The position numbers and the translations under genes were made by a program. From Methylorubrum aminovorans (GTDB taxonomy: Bacteria > Pseudomonadota > Alphaproteobacteria > Rhizobiales > Beijerinckiaceae): DNA of 64,000 nt. Below the pieces are notes generated by a model that saw nothing but the letters and a program-made list of their open reading frames with translations, had not been told where the DNA came from and did not search any database. Every line of letters starts with the position of its first letter. Within the stretch, counting starts at the first letter, position 1. The DNA lies in contig NZ_BPRC01000002.1 in NCBI RefSeq assembly GCF_022179725.1, positions 62,001-126,000 of the forward strand, read 5' to 3'. Positions 1 to 8,629 of this stretch are shown here, piece by piece.

Positions 1-646
1 TCGAGGCGTAGCGCGCGGTATCGACCGAGGCTGCCTCCAGCGAGGCAAGGTAGAGGTCGGCTACCGTGTTGGCGCCGCGCGCGGCGAGTTCGGGATCGCG
101 CGAGCGGAACTCGACGGCGAGGATGCGCGACTTGCCGACCGGATAGACCAGCAGGTGATCGAGATAGGTGTCGAGGATGCGGTCCTCGGAGGGCCGCTCC
201 ATCGGCGCCGAGACGAGGCCGAGCATCATCAGCGTGCGCCGGATCGCCGAGGTCCCCTCGGCCTCCGGATCGAATTCTGGGTTGCCGACGAGCTTTAGAC
301 TGCGGATCGCCTCGCGAGCGAGATCGCGCGACATCGCCACCTGCACCTGACTCGCCACGGCCTGCTCATCGATCGGCGGGGCCTGGTCCGTCCGCTCCGC
401 AGCGGTTCGGGCGAAGGCGGGATCGCGGCTCTCCAGGAGAACCTTGGCCTCACCGGTATAGCGCGGGGTCACTACCTGCACGAACACACCGGCACCGAGC
501 ACGGCCACTAGGGTGGGAACGGCGATCCAGGCCCAGGAGCGGCGCAGGACACCGGCAATCTGCGCGACCGCCAGCCCGTCTCCGGGCCCACCGGGCCCAC
601 CGGATGGCGGAAGAGACGGATCGGTCGACAGCCTGAGGCGCGGCAT
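1..646 (-). CDS. Wzz/GumC-type polysaccharide chain-length determinant protein (partial, C-terminus outside window)
   Basis: The frame is open from an ATG at 646 to the window edge, about 215 residues. A Pro/Gly-rich cytoplasmic tail of about 30 residues is followed by one membrane segment (about 33-53, WAWIAVPTLVAVLGAG) and then a periplasmic Wzz-like stretch (YTGEAKVLLESRDP). This is the usual start of the GumC/ExoP family, inner-membrane proteins that control chain length and drive export of exopolysaccharide. It is divergent from an export lipoprotein gene at 869, and the genes beyond that fit the same pathway. A C-terminal tyrosine-kinase domain may or may not exist outside the window. 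The family assignment rests on this N-terminal part only. Confidence 0.8.
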   Translation of the reverse strand, partial: MPRLRLSTDPSLPPSGGPGGPGDGLAVAQIAGVLRRSWAWIAVPTLVAVLGAGVFVQVVTPRYTGEAKVLLESRDPAFARTAAERTDQAPPIDEQAVASQVQVAMSRDLAREAIRSLKLVGNPEFDPEAEGTSAIRRTLMMLGLVSAPMERPSEDRILDTYLDHLLVYPVGKSRILAVEFRSRDPELAARGANTVADLYLASLEAASVDTARYAS

Positions 647-868
647 GGGCAGTCTTTACGAAGTCAGGACGCGGAATCGGGCTGATTCACCCGTCCTGCG
701 TCAATTGAGGCGGTTAAGGTTGACGTCGCGTTAAGGTCTCGACCCGCCTCGAGCCTGCATTCGGGACAGCGCGCTGTTTGGACAGACGGGAATTCGCGCG
801 TCCCGCCGGGCGGATCAGCATTCGTTAACCATGTGCTCTTAAATACCGCCGAGGTTCCTACAACGGCG

Positions 869-1447
869 ATGGCGATGCAGCGGCGCGCATTCCTCCTGGC
901 TCTCCCATCCGTCCTCGCGCTCGGCGGCTGCCTACGCCCGGACTTCCGGACCGTCGATCTCGACGCCACCGGCACCGGCTCAATCGGCGCCCGCTACTCC
1001 CTGGCGGCGGGCGACAAGTTGCGGGTCATCGTGTTCGGGCAAGACAACCTGTCCAACATCTACGCGGTCGATGGCGGCGGGCGGATCGCGATGCCGCTGA
1101 TCGGCGTCGTCCAGGTCGGCGGCCAGACCACGGCGCAGGCTGCCCGGCTGATCGAATCGAAGCTCGCCGCAGGCTTCGTGCGCGAGCCGCACGTCACCGT
1201 CGAGGTCGATGCCTACCGTCCCTTCTACATCCTCGGCGAGGTCACGACCTCGGGTCAGTACCCCTACGTCAACGGCATGACGGTCGAGACCGCGGTGGCG
1301 ATTGCCGCTGGCTTCGGACCGCGAGCGGCGCGCGACTACGCGGTACTGACCCGCGAGGGTCCGGGCGGCCTCGTCAACGGCATTGTGCCGATGTCCTATC
1401 CGGTGCGCCCCGGCGACACCATCGTCGTCAAGGAGCGCTTCTTCTGA
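869..1447 (+). CDS. Polysaccharide export outer-membrane lipoprotein (Wza/GumB/KpsD family)
   Basis: 192 residues. The start is set at ATG 869 (ATG 875 is also possible), because this gives a compact lipoprotein signal (RRAFLLALPSVLALGGC) with a lipobox ending in LGGC; the in-frame ATG at 833 would add an unlikely leader. After the Cys come the poly-export domain (YSLAAGDKLRVIVFGQDNLS, then a beta-rich repeat GGRIAMPLIGVVQVGGQT) and a SLBB-like segment (PFYILGEVTTSGQYPYVNGM). The family forms the outer-membrane channel for capsule or exopolysaccharide. At under 200 residues it is the short GumB type, not the 350-residue Wza type. It sits between a Wzz-like gene and two sugar-transfer genes. 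Confidence 0.85.
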   Translation: MAMQRRAFLLALPSVLALGGCLRPDFRTVDLDATGTGSIGARYSLAAGDKLRVIVFGQDNLSNIYAVDGGGRIAMPLIGVVQVGGQTTAQAARLIESKLAAGFVREPHVTVEVDAYRPFYILGEVTTSGQYPYVNGMTVETAVAIAAGFGPRAARDYAVLTREGPGGLVNGIVPMSYPVRPGDTIVVKERFF

Positions 1448-1631
1448 GCCGACGCGCGACAGCGTTCACCAACGCCTAACCGAAATCCGTGAAAGGCGCC
1501 CGTAGACGCGGGCCGCTGGCCCTTCGCAAGCCTGTTGGGCTCGCCTCTTAACTGCGCGCTGACGGCATCGCGCCGATCCTTTCGCCAAATGGGCTCCCGC
1601 TTCGGGACCACCCCTGCGGAGATCGACGGAC

Positions 1632-2888
1632 GTGACCGCTCCCATCGCCCCTTCTCTCGACGGCGCACTGGCACCGCAGAACCTTGCGAGCAGCCCGGTC
1701 GTCGAATTGCGGTCTCGTGGCGGCTCGGGCGAGCGCCACCGTATCCTCCACGTGTTCAGGGCTCCGGTCGGCGGCCTGTTCCGTCATGTCGTCGACCTCA
1801 CCCGCCTTCAGGCCGAGGCCGGACATGCGGTGGGTCTCGTCTGTGATGCCTCGACCGGTGGGGAACGCGCCGAGCAGGCGCTCGCCGAACTGGCTCCGCA
1901 TCTCGCCCTCGGCGTGAAGCGGATCCCCATGCGCCGCAACCCGCATGCGAGCGACCTCGCGGCTCTGCGTGCCGTACGGGAACGGGCTCTCGCCGTCGGT
2001 GCAGACGTAGTGCACGGTCACGGCGCCAAGGGTGGCGTCTTCGCCCGGCTGGCGCCGCTAGGGCGGGCCGGCCGCGGTGTAATTCGCGCCTATACCCCGC
2101 ACGGCGGAAGTTACAACTACCGGCCGGGGACGCCGCTGCACCGTGTCTACATGGCCGCGGAACGGGTGATGGCCCGCGCGACCGACCTGTTCCTGTTCGA
2201 GAGCGAGTATGTCGCTTCGCGCCACGCCGCCTATGCCGGCGGGTCACCGCGCCTCGAGCGGATCGTTCACAACGGCATCGCCGAGGCCGAATTCACGCCG
2301 GTCGGAACCTCGCAGGACCCGTTCGACCTCGTCTATGTCGGCGAATTGCGCGAAGCCAAGGGCCTTCCGGTGCTGCTGCGGGCCCTCGCGCGGGTCCGTG
2401 GCCGAGGCCGCCACCTGCGCCTGCTCATGGTCGGCTCAGGGCCCGATACCGAGAGCCTCGCGGCGATGGCCGAGAATCTCGGCCTGCGCGACGCCATCGC
2501 CTTCGAGCCGCCACAGGCCATCCGCCCTGTGCTCGGCCGCGGGCGGGTCATGGTGGTGCCGTCGCTTGCCGAGTCGTTGCCCTACGTCGTGCTGGAAGCG
2601 GCCGCGGCCGGCCAGCCCCTCGTGGCCACCAATGTCGGCGGCATCCCCGAGATCTTCGGCACGCTGTCCGGTGATCTGGTGCCGCCCGGTGACGACGAGG
2701 CGCTCAGCGCCGCCATCATCCGCATCCTCGACGAGGCTCCCGCCACTCGGGATGGCCGAGCGCGCGCGCTCAGCGACTCGCTGCGCACCCGCTTCTCCAT
2801 GAACCGCATGGCGACCGACGTGCTGTGCGGCTACGCCGCCGCGTTCCGCGCGAAGCGGGTGAGTGCCGCCTCTGCCGCCGCGGCATGA
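1632..2888 (+). CDS. Family 4 glycosyltransferase (exopolysaccharide synthesis)
   Basis: 418 residues from a GTG start at 1632 with GGAG about 11 nt upstream. Two Rossmann-like halves are visible. The N-terminal half carries HVFRAPVGGLFRHVVDL and DVVHGHGAKGG. The C-terminal half starts at DLVYVGELREAKGLPVLLRA and contains the GT4 E-x7-E-type nucleotide-sugar site (LEAAAAGQPLVATNVGGIPE). The retaining GT4 family transfers sugars from NDP-donors to lipid-linked acceptors on the cytoplasmic side of the membrane. Flanking export and initiating-transferase genes place it in exopolysaccharide assembly. Donor and acceptor cannot be read from the sequence. Confidence 0.88.
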   Translation: MTAPIAPSLDGALAPQNLASSPVVELRSRGGSGERHRILHVFRAPVGGLFRHVVDLTRLQAEAGHAVGLVCDASTGGERAEQALAELAPHLALGVKRIPMRRNPHASDLAALRAVRERALAVGADVVHGHGAKGGVFARLAPLGRAGRGVIRAYTPHGGSYNYRPGTPLHRVYMAAERVMARATDLFLFESEYVASRHAAYAGGSPRLERIVHNGIAEAEFTPVGTSQDPFDLVYVGELREAKGLPVLLRALARVRGRGRHLRLLMVGSGPDTESLAAMAENLGLRDAIAFEPPQAIRPVLGRGRVMVVPSLAESLPYVVLEAAAAGQPLVATNVGGIPEIFGTLSGDLVPPGDDEALSAAIIRILDEAPATRDGRARALSDSLRTRFSMNRMATDVLCGYAAAFRAKRVSAASAAAA

Positions 2889-3018
2889 GGACGATGATGA
2901 TCCGTTGCCTGTCTCGTCTCGGGCCAAGCGAGCCCGCCCGCACCTTAGGCTTTCGTGAAGATCGATCCGGCATACTCCGCGGCCGAAGAGGCTCGACGTT
3001 TTCACGTGGAACATTCCG

Positions 3019-4572
3019 ATGAGTGCCATCGACGTTCGAGATCTGCTCAAGGCCGCCGAGCAGGGCGGCGTGCTAACCTCCATTCCGGCGCCGCTGACGC
3101 TCGATATGGGGGATGATCGACCAGGCGCCTCGCAGACCTCTGCATCGGAACCGCCACGACAGGCTTCATGGCTTTCGCCGGTCGTGCTCGCCGGCTGCGT
3201 CCGGCTCGCCGAATTCTGCGGCTTGATTCTCCTTGGCCTCGCCTTGCACCAAGCGCTGCTGCGCGGCGTCGTGCCGTTGGCGCCGCGCTACGTCACCGCC
3301 ATCTTCGCCGTCACCATCGCGGCACTGGGGTTGTTCCAGGCGTCGGGCAGCTACCGGATCGGCGCGTTCCGCGACCTGCCGAGAACGGCGGTGAGGCTCG
3401 CCACCGGTTGGTCGGTGGCCTTCCTCATGGTGGCCGCCGCCATGGTTCTCGCCAAAACCGCCGACCACTACTCTCGTATCTGGCTGCTCAGCTACTACAT
3501 GGCCGGCCTCGGGCTCTTGCTGGGCGGCCGCACCGTGTTGTTGGCCTTCGTGCGCAGGCAGATGGCCAAGGGCCGCTTCGACCGCCGCACCGCCATCGTC
3601 GGCGGTGGCCCAGCTGCCGAAGAACTGATCCGCGCGCTTGAATCCGGCGGCGAGAGCGGGATCCGCATCATCGGCGTGTTCGATGACCGGGGTGACGACC
3701 GCTCCGGCGCCGAAGTGGCTGGCCACCCCAAGCTCGGCAATGTGAGCGACCTCGTCACTTACGCGCGTCACGCTCCGCTCGATCTCGTGGTGTTCACGCT
3801 GCCGATCTCGGCCGAGACTCGCATTCTGCAGATGCTCGCCAAGCTCTCGGTCCTGCCGGTCGATATCCGACTGTCGGCCCACGCGACCAAATTGCGCCTG
3901 CGCCCGCGCGCCTACTCCTATCTCGGCGACGTGCCGCTGCTCGACGTGTTCGACAAGCCGCTCGCCGATTGGGATGTCATCCTGAAAGGCGCGTTCGACC
4001 GTCTTGTCGGCCTGATGCTGCTGGCGGCTCTCTCGCCCGTGATGCTGGCTGTTGCGGTCGCGGTGAAGTTCACCTCTCCCGGACCGGTGCTGTTCCGGCA
4101 AAAGCGCTACGGCTTCAACAACGAGCTGATCGAGATCTTCAAGTTCCGCTCGATGTATGTCGATCGCTGCGATGCCGGCGCGGCGCAGCTCGTTACCAAG
4201 ACCGACCCCCGCGTGACACGGGTCGGCCGCTTCATCCGCAAGACCTCGCTCGACGAGTTGCCTCAGCTCTTCAACGTGATCCGCGGCGATCTCTCTCTGG
4301 TCGGGCCGCGCCCGCACGCGATCCAGGCCAAGGCGGCGAACACGCTCTACGATCAGGTGGTGGACGGCTACTTCGCCCGCCATAAGGTGAAGCCCGGCAT
4401 TACCGGCTGGGCGCAGATCAACGGCTGGCGCGGCGAGACCGACACCAGCGAGAAGCTCCAGCGCCGGGTCGAACACGACCTGCACTACATCGAGAATTGG
4501 TCGATCCTGTTCGACCTAAAAATCCTGCTCACCACGCCGCTCGCGCTCTTCAAGACCGACAACGCGTATTGA
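3019..4572 (+). CDS. Undecaprenyl-phosphate sugar-phosphate transferase (WcaJ/ExoY/GumD-type, initiates exopolysaccharide)
   Basis: 517 residues. The N-terminal half holds several hydrophobic membrane segments (from about residue 55) and a nucleotide-binding-like fold (RTAIVGGGPAAEELIRALE). The C-terminal third is the bacterial sugar transferase domain, with PGPVLFRQKRYGFNNELIEI, the KFRSMY motif, the catalytic region KTSLDELPQLFNVIRGDLSL and VGPRPH, ending in FKTDNAY. The enzyme loads the first sugar phosphate, usually glucose or galactose, onto undecaprenyl phosphate. It is the last gene of this exopolysaccharide group and is followed at once by a strong terminator. Confidence 0.9.
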   Translation: MSAIDVRDLLKAAEQGGVLTSIPAPLTLDMGDDRPGASQTSASEPPRQASWLSPVVLAGCVRLAEFCGLILLGLALHQALLRGVVPLAPRYVTAIFAVTIAALGLFQASGSYRIGAFRDLPRTAVRLATGWSVAFLMVAAAMVLAKTADHYSRIWLLSYYMAGLGLLLGGRTVLLAFVRRQMAKGRFDRRTAIVGGGPAAEELIRALESGGESGIRIIGVFDDRGDDRSGAEVAGHPKLGNVSDLVTYARHAPLDLVVFTLPISAETRILQMLAKLSVLPVDIRLSAHATKLRLRPRAYSYLGDVPLLDVFDKPLADWDVILKGAFDRLVGLMLLAALSPVMLAVAVAVKFTSPGPVLFRQKRYGFNNELIEIFKFRSMYVDRCDAGAAQLVTKTDPRVTRVGRFIRKTSLDELPQLFNVIRGDLSLVGPRPHAIQAKAANTLYDQVVDGYFARHKVKPGITGWAQINGWRGETDTSEKLQRRVEHDLHYIENWSILFDLKILLTTPLALFKTDNAY

Positions 4573-4599
4573 GGATTTCTGAGACTTCGAACGGGACGG

Positions 4600-4640
4600 G
4601 GCCCGGAACCGCCAGAGCGCAGTTCCGGGCCTTCTTCGTT
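4600..4640 (+). terminator. Rho-independent terminator after the sugar-phosphate transferase gene
   Basis: A 10-bp perfect stem, GGCCCGGAAC (4600-4609) with GTTCCGGGCC (4622-4631), is followed by TTCTTCGTT. It lies 28 bp past the stop codon at 4572. Confidence 0.8.
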
Positions 4641-4673
4641 AAGTAAGGTACGCGTCTTCGCCGTCGTGCCGGA

Positions 4674-5033
4674 TTACGGCAGCGCGCCGGCCTTCTCCTT
4701 CACCTTGGTCATCGTGTCCTGACACGCGGTCTCCTGACCGGCCTTGTCCTGCTCCTTGGCCTTGGCGAGGAGGGTGCGTGCCTCCTCGACGCCGGCCTTT
4801 GTCGGCTTGGTCGCAGGGTCGGACGGAGCGCCAGCCGGCGGCTTGTCGAGGGCTTTCGATGAGGCCGAGGCGGTGGGGCCGCCCGGCGGCTCCTTGCCGG
4901 TCACCTGCTCCGCACCGACGCTGTTGAGCCGGCGCTCCACCGCAGCGATGTCGTCCTTGCAGTTCACCGCCAGGGCGGGACCCGCCGCAACGAGGGCGAC
5001 GACGGCGATGGACAGGCTGAAGGCTATACGCAT
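4674..5033 (-). CDS. Small exported protein, LutD-like, function unknown
   Basis: 119 residues with a signal peptide (MRIAFSLSIAVVALVAAGPALA). The mature protein starts with a helix around NCKDDIAAVERRL, has a Pro/Ala/Gly/Lys-rich linker (about residues 45-75) and ends in a second helix containing LLAKAKEQDKAGQETAC, finishing GALP. The two cysteines could form a disulfide between the helices. The pattern C-x3-IAAV near the N-terminus, G-x4-C near the C-terminus and a final ALP is shared with the lutD product at 11486-11740, which lacks the linker. The gene lies immediately downstream of lanM on the same strand but behind lanM's terminator. I do not recognise a named family. Linkage to lanthanide handling is inference. 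Confidence 0.8.
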   Translation of the reverse strand: MRIAFSLSIAVVALVAAGPALAVNCKDDIAAVERRLNSVGAEQVTGKEPPGGPTASASSKALDKPPAGAPSDPATKPTKAGVEEARTLLAKAKEQDKAGQETACQDTMTKVKEKAGALP

Positions 5034-5180
5034 GGGATTTGGGCTCCTCCGAATGGCTTTTCGCGGGCAGGTTCTGTGACCCCCGCTTCGGCCGAAGAAA
5101 GCCCGTCAGACCACCTCAGGGTTCCGGTCTGCGACGCTTCGCCCGGGCACGCCGGACGAGGCCCGACCGACTACCGGACA

Positions 5181-5211
5181 CGAAAAAGGGTGCGGATCAC
5201 GATCCGCACCC
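5181..5211 (-). terminator. Rho-independent terminator of lanM
   Basis: A perfect 11-bp stem (GGGTGCGGATC, two-base loop, GATCCGCACCC at 5188-5211) is followed on the minus strand by TTTTTCG (5187-5181). It lies 26 bp beyond the lanM stop and separates lanM from the small exported gene at 4674-5033. Confidence 0.88.
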
Positions 5212-5236
5212 TCCTCCATCCCGAATGTCCGGAAAC

Positions 5237-5638
5237 TTAGCGAATCAGATTGACCAGAGCCGAGCCGGCCGGGCTCGACAGCTCCTTGGCGTCGATGGTG
5301 CCATCGTTGTCCGGATCGGCGGCCTTGAACTGAGCCTCGATGGCCGCGAGGTATTCCTTCTTGTCGAGGGTGCCGTCGTTGTCCGGGTCGAGCTTCTTGA
5401 GCTCGGCCTCGCTGACGCGGCCCTTCAGCTCCTTGGCATCGAGGGTGCCGTCCTTATCCGGATCAAGCTTGTCGAAGGCGGCGGAACCGGCGGCTTGGGC
5501 TTCCTTGAGATCGATGGTGCCATCCTTGTCCGGATCGAAGGCGGCGATGTCGACCTTCGTCGTGGTGGTCGGAGCCGCGTAGGCCGGGGCCGCGACGAGC
5601 GCGGTGAGCAGAACGGCAGAGGAGAGGCGGAACGCCAT
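5237..5638 (-). CDS. lanM: Lanmodulin, periplasmic lanthanide-binding EF-hand protein
   Basis: 133 residues from the ATG at 5638, which has CAGGAG 10 nt upstream; the longer frame to 5782 is not a plausible leader. A signal peptide (cut after AYA, residue 21) is followed by four 12-residue EF loops at 35-46, 59-70, 84-95 and 108-119. All have Pro at position 2 (DPDKDGT or DPDNDGT), and they are separated by only 12-13 residues. Both traits are hallmarks of lanmodulin, the picomolar lanthanide binder, and differ from calmodulin-type proteins. Loop 4 begins with Asp108; in the AM1 protein, as I recall it, position 108 is Asn and that site is weak. The gene has its own terminator and sits next to the TonB receptor lutH. 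Confidence 0.97.
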   Translation of the reverse strand: MAFRLSSAVLLTALVAAPAYAAPTTTTKVDIAAFDPDKDGTIDLKEAQAAGSAAFDKLDPDKDGTLDAKELKGRVSEAELKKLDPDNDGTLDKKEYLAAIEAQFKAADPDNDGTIDAKELSSPAGSALVNLIR

Positions 5639-5837
5639 TGGGAGCAAACTCCTGATCGAACAAGCCCGGCTCGGCACCGGGCGGACGGCAAAATCGCAGA
5701 GGCAATGGCGGCCGCTCACCTGAGGCGAAGCGGCCGGTCGGCCTCGCTGAGATTGCGTAACTTGCCCGGGATGATTTGGCAATAGGCGAGCGCGAAGCGG
5801 CGCGCTTTCCTGCCTGGAGTCTCCGCGCTCACCGCCT
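5639..5837 (-). promoter_or_regulatory. lanM: lanM upstream region
   Basis: About 200 bp between the lanM start and the lutH terminator hold no convincing gene. They must contain the lanM promoter, because the lutH terminator would stop read-through. The only element I can point to is the Shine-Dalgarno CAGGAG just before 5638. I did not find a clear -35/-10 pair by eye. Confidence 0.5.
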
Positions 5838-5874
5838 GAATATAGAAACGGCGCGGTTCAAGAGAACCGCGCCG
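5838..5874 (-). terminator. Rho-independent terminator of lutH
   Basis: A 10-bp perfect stem, CGGCGCGGTT (5849-5858) with AACCGCGCCG (5865-5874) and loop CAAGAG, is followed on the minus strand by TTTCTATATT. It lies about 65 bp beyond the lutH stop and isolates lanM from lutH transcription. Confidence 0.82.
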
Positions 5875-5940
5875 CTTGCAACCCTTGCGAGACGTCCCGG
5901 ACCGCAACCGGTCCGGGTGAGGCCGATATCCGACCTGCCG

Positions 5941-8460
5941 TCAGCCCTTGCGGACCAGCGGCAGCGGCTCGACGATGGGAGCCGGGGGCGGCGGCTCGAA
6001 CAGGATGCGTAGGCCGCCGAAGGCCGCCACCGGCGCGCCGGGTGCAAGGCTGCGGTTCGAGGTGGCGTTGGGCACCCGGACGATCGGAACCTCGTCCACC
6101 GGCGAGAAGGTACCGAAGGTGGCGTAGCGGGCGTTGAACGCGTTCTCGACGAAGCCGTAGAGCTCGATGTTCGGCGCGATGCGGTAGCTGGTGTTGAAGC
6201 CGAACACCGCGTAGTCGCCCGTGGTCTTGTTCTGATTGGTCGGGTCGCCGACGAGGAACTTGCCCGTGGCGAAGCGGGCGAGCGCGCCGATCCGCCATTC
6301 CGGCGTCACCTGGTACTGCACGCCGACCTTGAGCTGGTGCGGCGCGACACCGGGCAGACGGTTGCCCGGACGCACGAGCACGACGCCGCCCTCGTCGCCG
6401 CCCTCGCTGTTGAACGGGTTGCCGGGGGCCGCGAGTTCAACCGGCGATTCGAAGGTCGCATCGACGAAGGCGTAGTCGATGAAGGCGTTCCAGCGCGGCG
6501 TGTTGTAGAACAGGCTCGCTTCGACGCCCTGCCGCTTGGTCGAGCCGACATTGCGGAAATAGGCGCGGCCGATCGTGTCGGGAGCCGGCACGAACAGGAT
6601 GTCGTCGTCGTTGCGGGTCGAGAAGAAGCCGGCCTTCCACGACAGGATGCCGCCGAAGATATCGTCGGGCTGCGGGATGCGGCCGCGGACACCCGCTTCG
6701 ACCGTACGCGCCACAACCTGCTTCAGCGGCGGGTCGCCGACGAAGAAGTTGGTGAGCGAGCAGGGCGCCAGCGGGTCGGCGCAGGAGAGTTCCGCCGGCG
6801 TCGGGGCGCGGTTGGCCTCGGTGTAGCCGCCGTAGGCGACGAGGTAGTCGGGGATGATCTTGTAGGTCGCGCCGATCCCGGGATTGAAGCGCTCATAGTA
6901 GTGGTCGCCGTTGAGTGCCGTGCCGATCTGGTCGCGCAGGACGATCTTGGCCATGTTGAACCGGCCCTGCAGCGTCAGGGTCAGGCGCTCGGTCAGGTCG
7001 GTGTTGTTGGTGAAGTAGATGCCGCCGTAATCGTTCGAGGTGCGCACGGAGACGGGAGTGATGATGCCGTCGTCGCTGGAGACGACGATGCCGGGGGGCG
7101 AGAAGCCGCGATCGAGGGTGAGGCCGCCAATCGAGTTGTCGGCCCCGAAGCGGGTCCGGCCGCCATCATACGAGCCGCCGAGCACGAAGCGGTTCGGCAG
7201 GCCGAACAGCGGCTCGCGGATGACGGTCTGGACCGTGGCGCCGAAATTGTCGGTGTCGGTGCGGGTCTGGTTCAGGAAGGCGTAGGGGCCGCCCTCGTCG
7301 AAGCGGTCGGCGAAGACCGGGTTGACCGCGCCGAAGTTGAAGGTGCGCAGCCGGTCGGCCCGCACGGGATTGCCGGTGCGATCGCGCAGGAAGAACTGGT
7401 TGTCGTCCGCGCCCTCGGAGCAGACGAAATCGTCGTCCGCCTCGCAGTTCTCCACGTCGGCCGCGTCGCCGTTGGCGGTGCGCTGCCGGAACAGGCCGTA
7501 ATAGGCGTTGCCCTGCACGCTGATCGTCGGCGTGACGTCGTAGGTGCCGGAGAGCTGGAAGCGGAGGAAGTCGTTCTTGGTCTGGTCGGGATAGGTGAAG
7601 ACGTCGCTGCGGTCGACCTTGAGCAGTTCGACCGGGGCGGTGCCGTTGCCGGTCAGGCTGTTGCTGGCGCCGATGACGTTGAAGTGGAATTCGCCCTTCT
7701 CACCCTGCACGCCGAGGTCGGCGTAGATCTGGTTGAGGCGCGACGGCGAGTGGCGCCGCCAGCCCTCCTCGCCGAGCTTGGTGCCGGCCACGTACAGACC
7801 GATATTGTCGATGCGCTGGCCGTGCTGGAACGCGATCGCGCCGCGGCCGAACGAGCCGCCCAGCGCGTTGATCTCGGTGCCCTGGTAGGTGAAGCCGTTC
7901 TTGAGAGACACCGCGAGCGCGCCACCCAGTGCGTTGAGGCCGAAGGCAGGGTTGGAGCCTTCGAGCTCGATCCGGTCGACGGCGATGTCGGGGATCAGGT
8001 CCCACTGCACCGTGTCACCGAACGAGGTGTTGAAGCGGGCCCCGTTCAGGTAGACCGCCACGCCCTGGGGCGAGCCGCCGAGCGGCGAGGCTTCGAAGCC
8101 ACGATAGGTGATCGTCGGCTGGAAAGGATTGCCCTGCGCGTTGTTGATGCTGATCGAGCCGATGCGCTCGTCCAGCGCCCGAACCGTGCTCGGGAAACCG
8201 ACCCGCGAAACGTCATTCGCCGTCAGCACGCTCGTGTTCTGCGGCAGCTTGTTGCGATCGATGCCGTCGAGCACGACAGTCTCGCGCAGCCCCGACGCGG
8301 TCGGCGTCGCCACGACCCGGCGCGAAGCCGCAACCGGCGTGTTCGAAACAACGCTGATCTCCTCCAGCGTAACGGCTTGCCCGCCACCTGCGCCTTGCGC
8401 CATCACCTGCCCCGGAAGCAGCGCAACCGATGCGATGAGGCTGCCTCGCAGCACCCGCAT
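5941..8460 (-). CDS. lutH: TonB-dependent outer-membrane receptor for lanthanide uptake
   Basis: About 839 residues. The ATG at 8460 is preferred because GGGGA lies 7 nt upstream; ATG 8466 adds two residues. The signal peptide MRVLRGSLIASVALLPGQVMA is followed by a TonB-box/plug region (VTLEEISVVSNTPVAASRR, LPQNTSVLTANDVSRVGFP, GSNPAFGLNALGGALAVSLK) and a long beta-barrel. An acidic, Cys-containing extracellular loop (CEADDDFVCSEGADDNQFF, near residue 340) could contact metal complexes. The protein continues about 17 residues past the expected terminal aromatic (GGLRILF) with a Pro-rich tail ending in LVRKG. In AM1 the homologue LutH is required for lanthanide uptake. The gene is separated from lutG by 750 bp and has its own terminator. 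Confidence 0.93.
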   Translation of the reverse strand: MRVLRGSLIASVALLPGQVMAQGAGGGQAVTLEEISVVSNTPVAASRRVVATPTASGLRETVVLDGIDRNKLPQNTSVLTANDVSRVGFPSTVRALDERIGSISINNAQGNPFQPTITYRGFEASPLGGSPQGVAVYLNGARFNTSFGDTVQWDLIPDIAVDRIELEGSNPAFGLNALGGALAVSLKNGFTYQGTEINALGGSFGRGAIAFQHGQRIDNIGLYVAGTKLGEEGWRRHSPSRLNQIYADLGVQGEKGEFHFNVIGASNSLTGNGTAPVELLKVDRSDVFTYPDQTKNDFLRFQLSGTYDVTPTISVQGNAYYGLFRQRTANGDAADVENCEADDDFVCSEGADDNQFFLRDRTGNPVRADRLRTFNFGAVNPVFADRFDEGGPYAFLNQTRTDTDNFGATVQTVIREPLFGLPNRFVLGGSYDGGRTRFGADNSIGGLTLDRGFSPPGIVVSSDDGIITPVSVRTSNDYGGIYFTNNTDLTERLTLTLQGRFNMAKIVLRDQIGTALNGDHYYERFNPGIGATYKIIPDYLVAYGGYTEANRAPTPAELSCADPLAPCSLTNFFVGDPPLKQVVARTVEAGVRGRIPQPDDIFGGILSWKAGFFSTRNDDDILFVPAPDTIGRAYFRNVGSTKRQGVEASLFYNTPRWNAFIDYAFVDATFESPVELAAPGNPFNSEGGDEGGVVLVRPGNRLPGVAPHQLKVGVQYQVTPEWRIGALARFATGKFLVGDPTNQNKTTGDYAVFGFNTSYRIAPNIELYGFVENAFNARYATFGTFSPVDEVPIVRVPNATSNRSLAPGAPVAAFGGLRILFEPPPPAPIVEPLPLVRKG

Positions 8461-8629
8461 TGTCATTCCCCAGCCCTTGTCGTTCGTGCTTGCAGCCCCT
8501 TGAAGCGGGGCCGTTGCCGGATGTTGCTGAAGGACGGGGGCTACGACAATCGCCGCTAGGCTTCTTCAGGATTGATTATGATGAGACGCTCAAGCTTCCC
8601 GACGACGCGTGCTGTTATGGCAACATATT

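Noticed and set aside
5639..5782. N-terminal extension of lanmodulin to 5782
   Set aside because: The ATG at 5638 has a Shine-Dalgarno and starts a classic signal peptide; the extension is Arg/Cys-rich with no signal.
6337..8559. 740-codon open frame antisense to lutH
   Set aside because: Shadow frame with repetitive Val/Gly/Asp/Arg composition; the TonB receptor on the minus strand explains the sequence.
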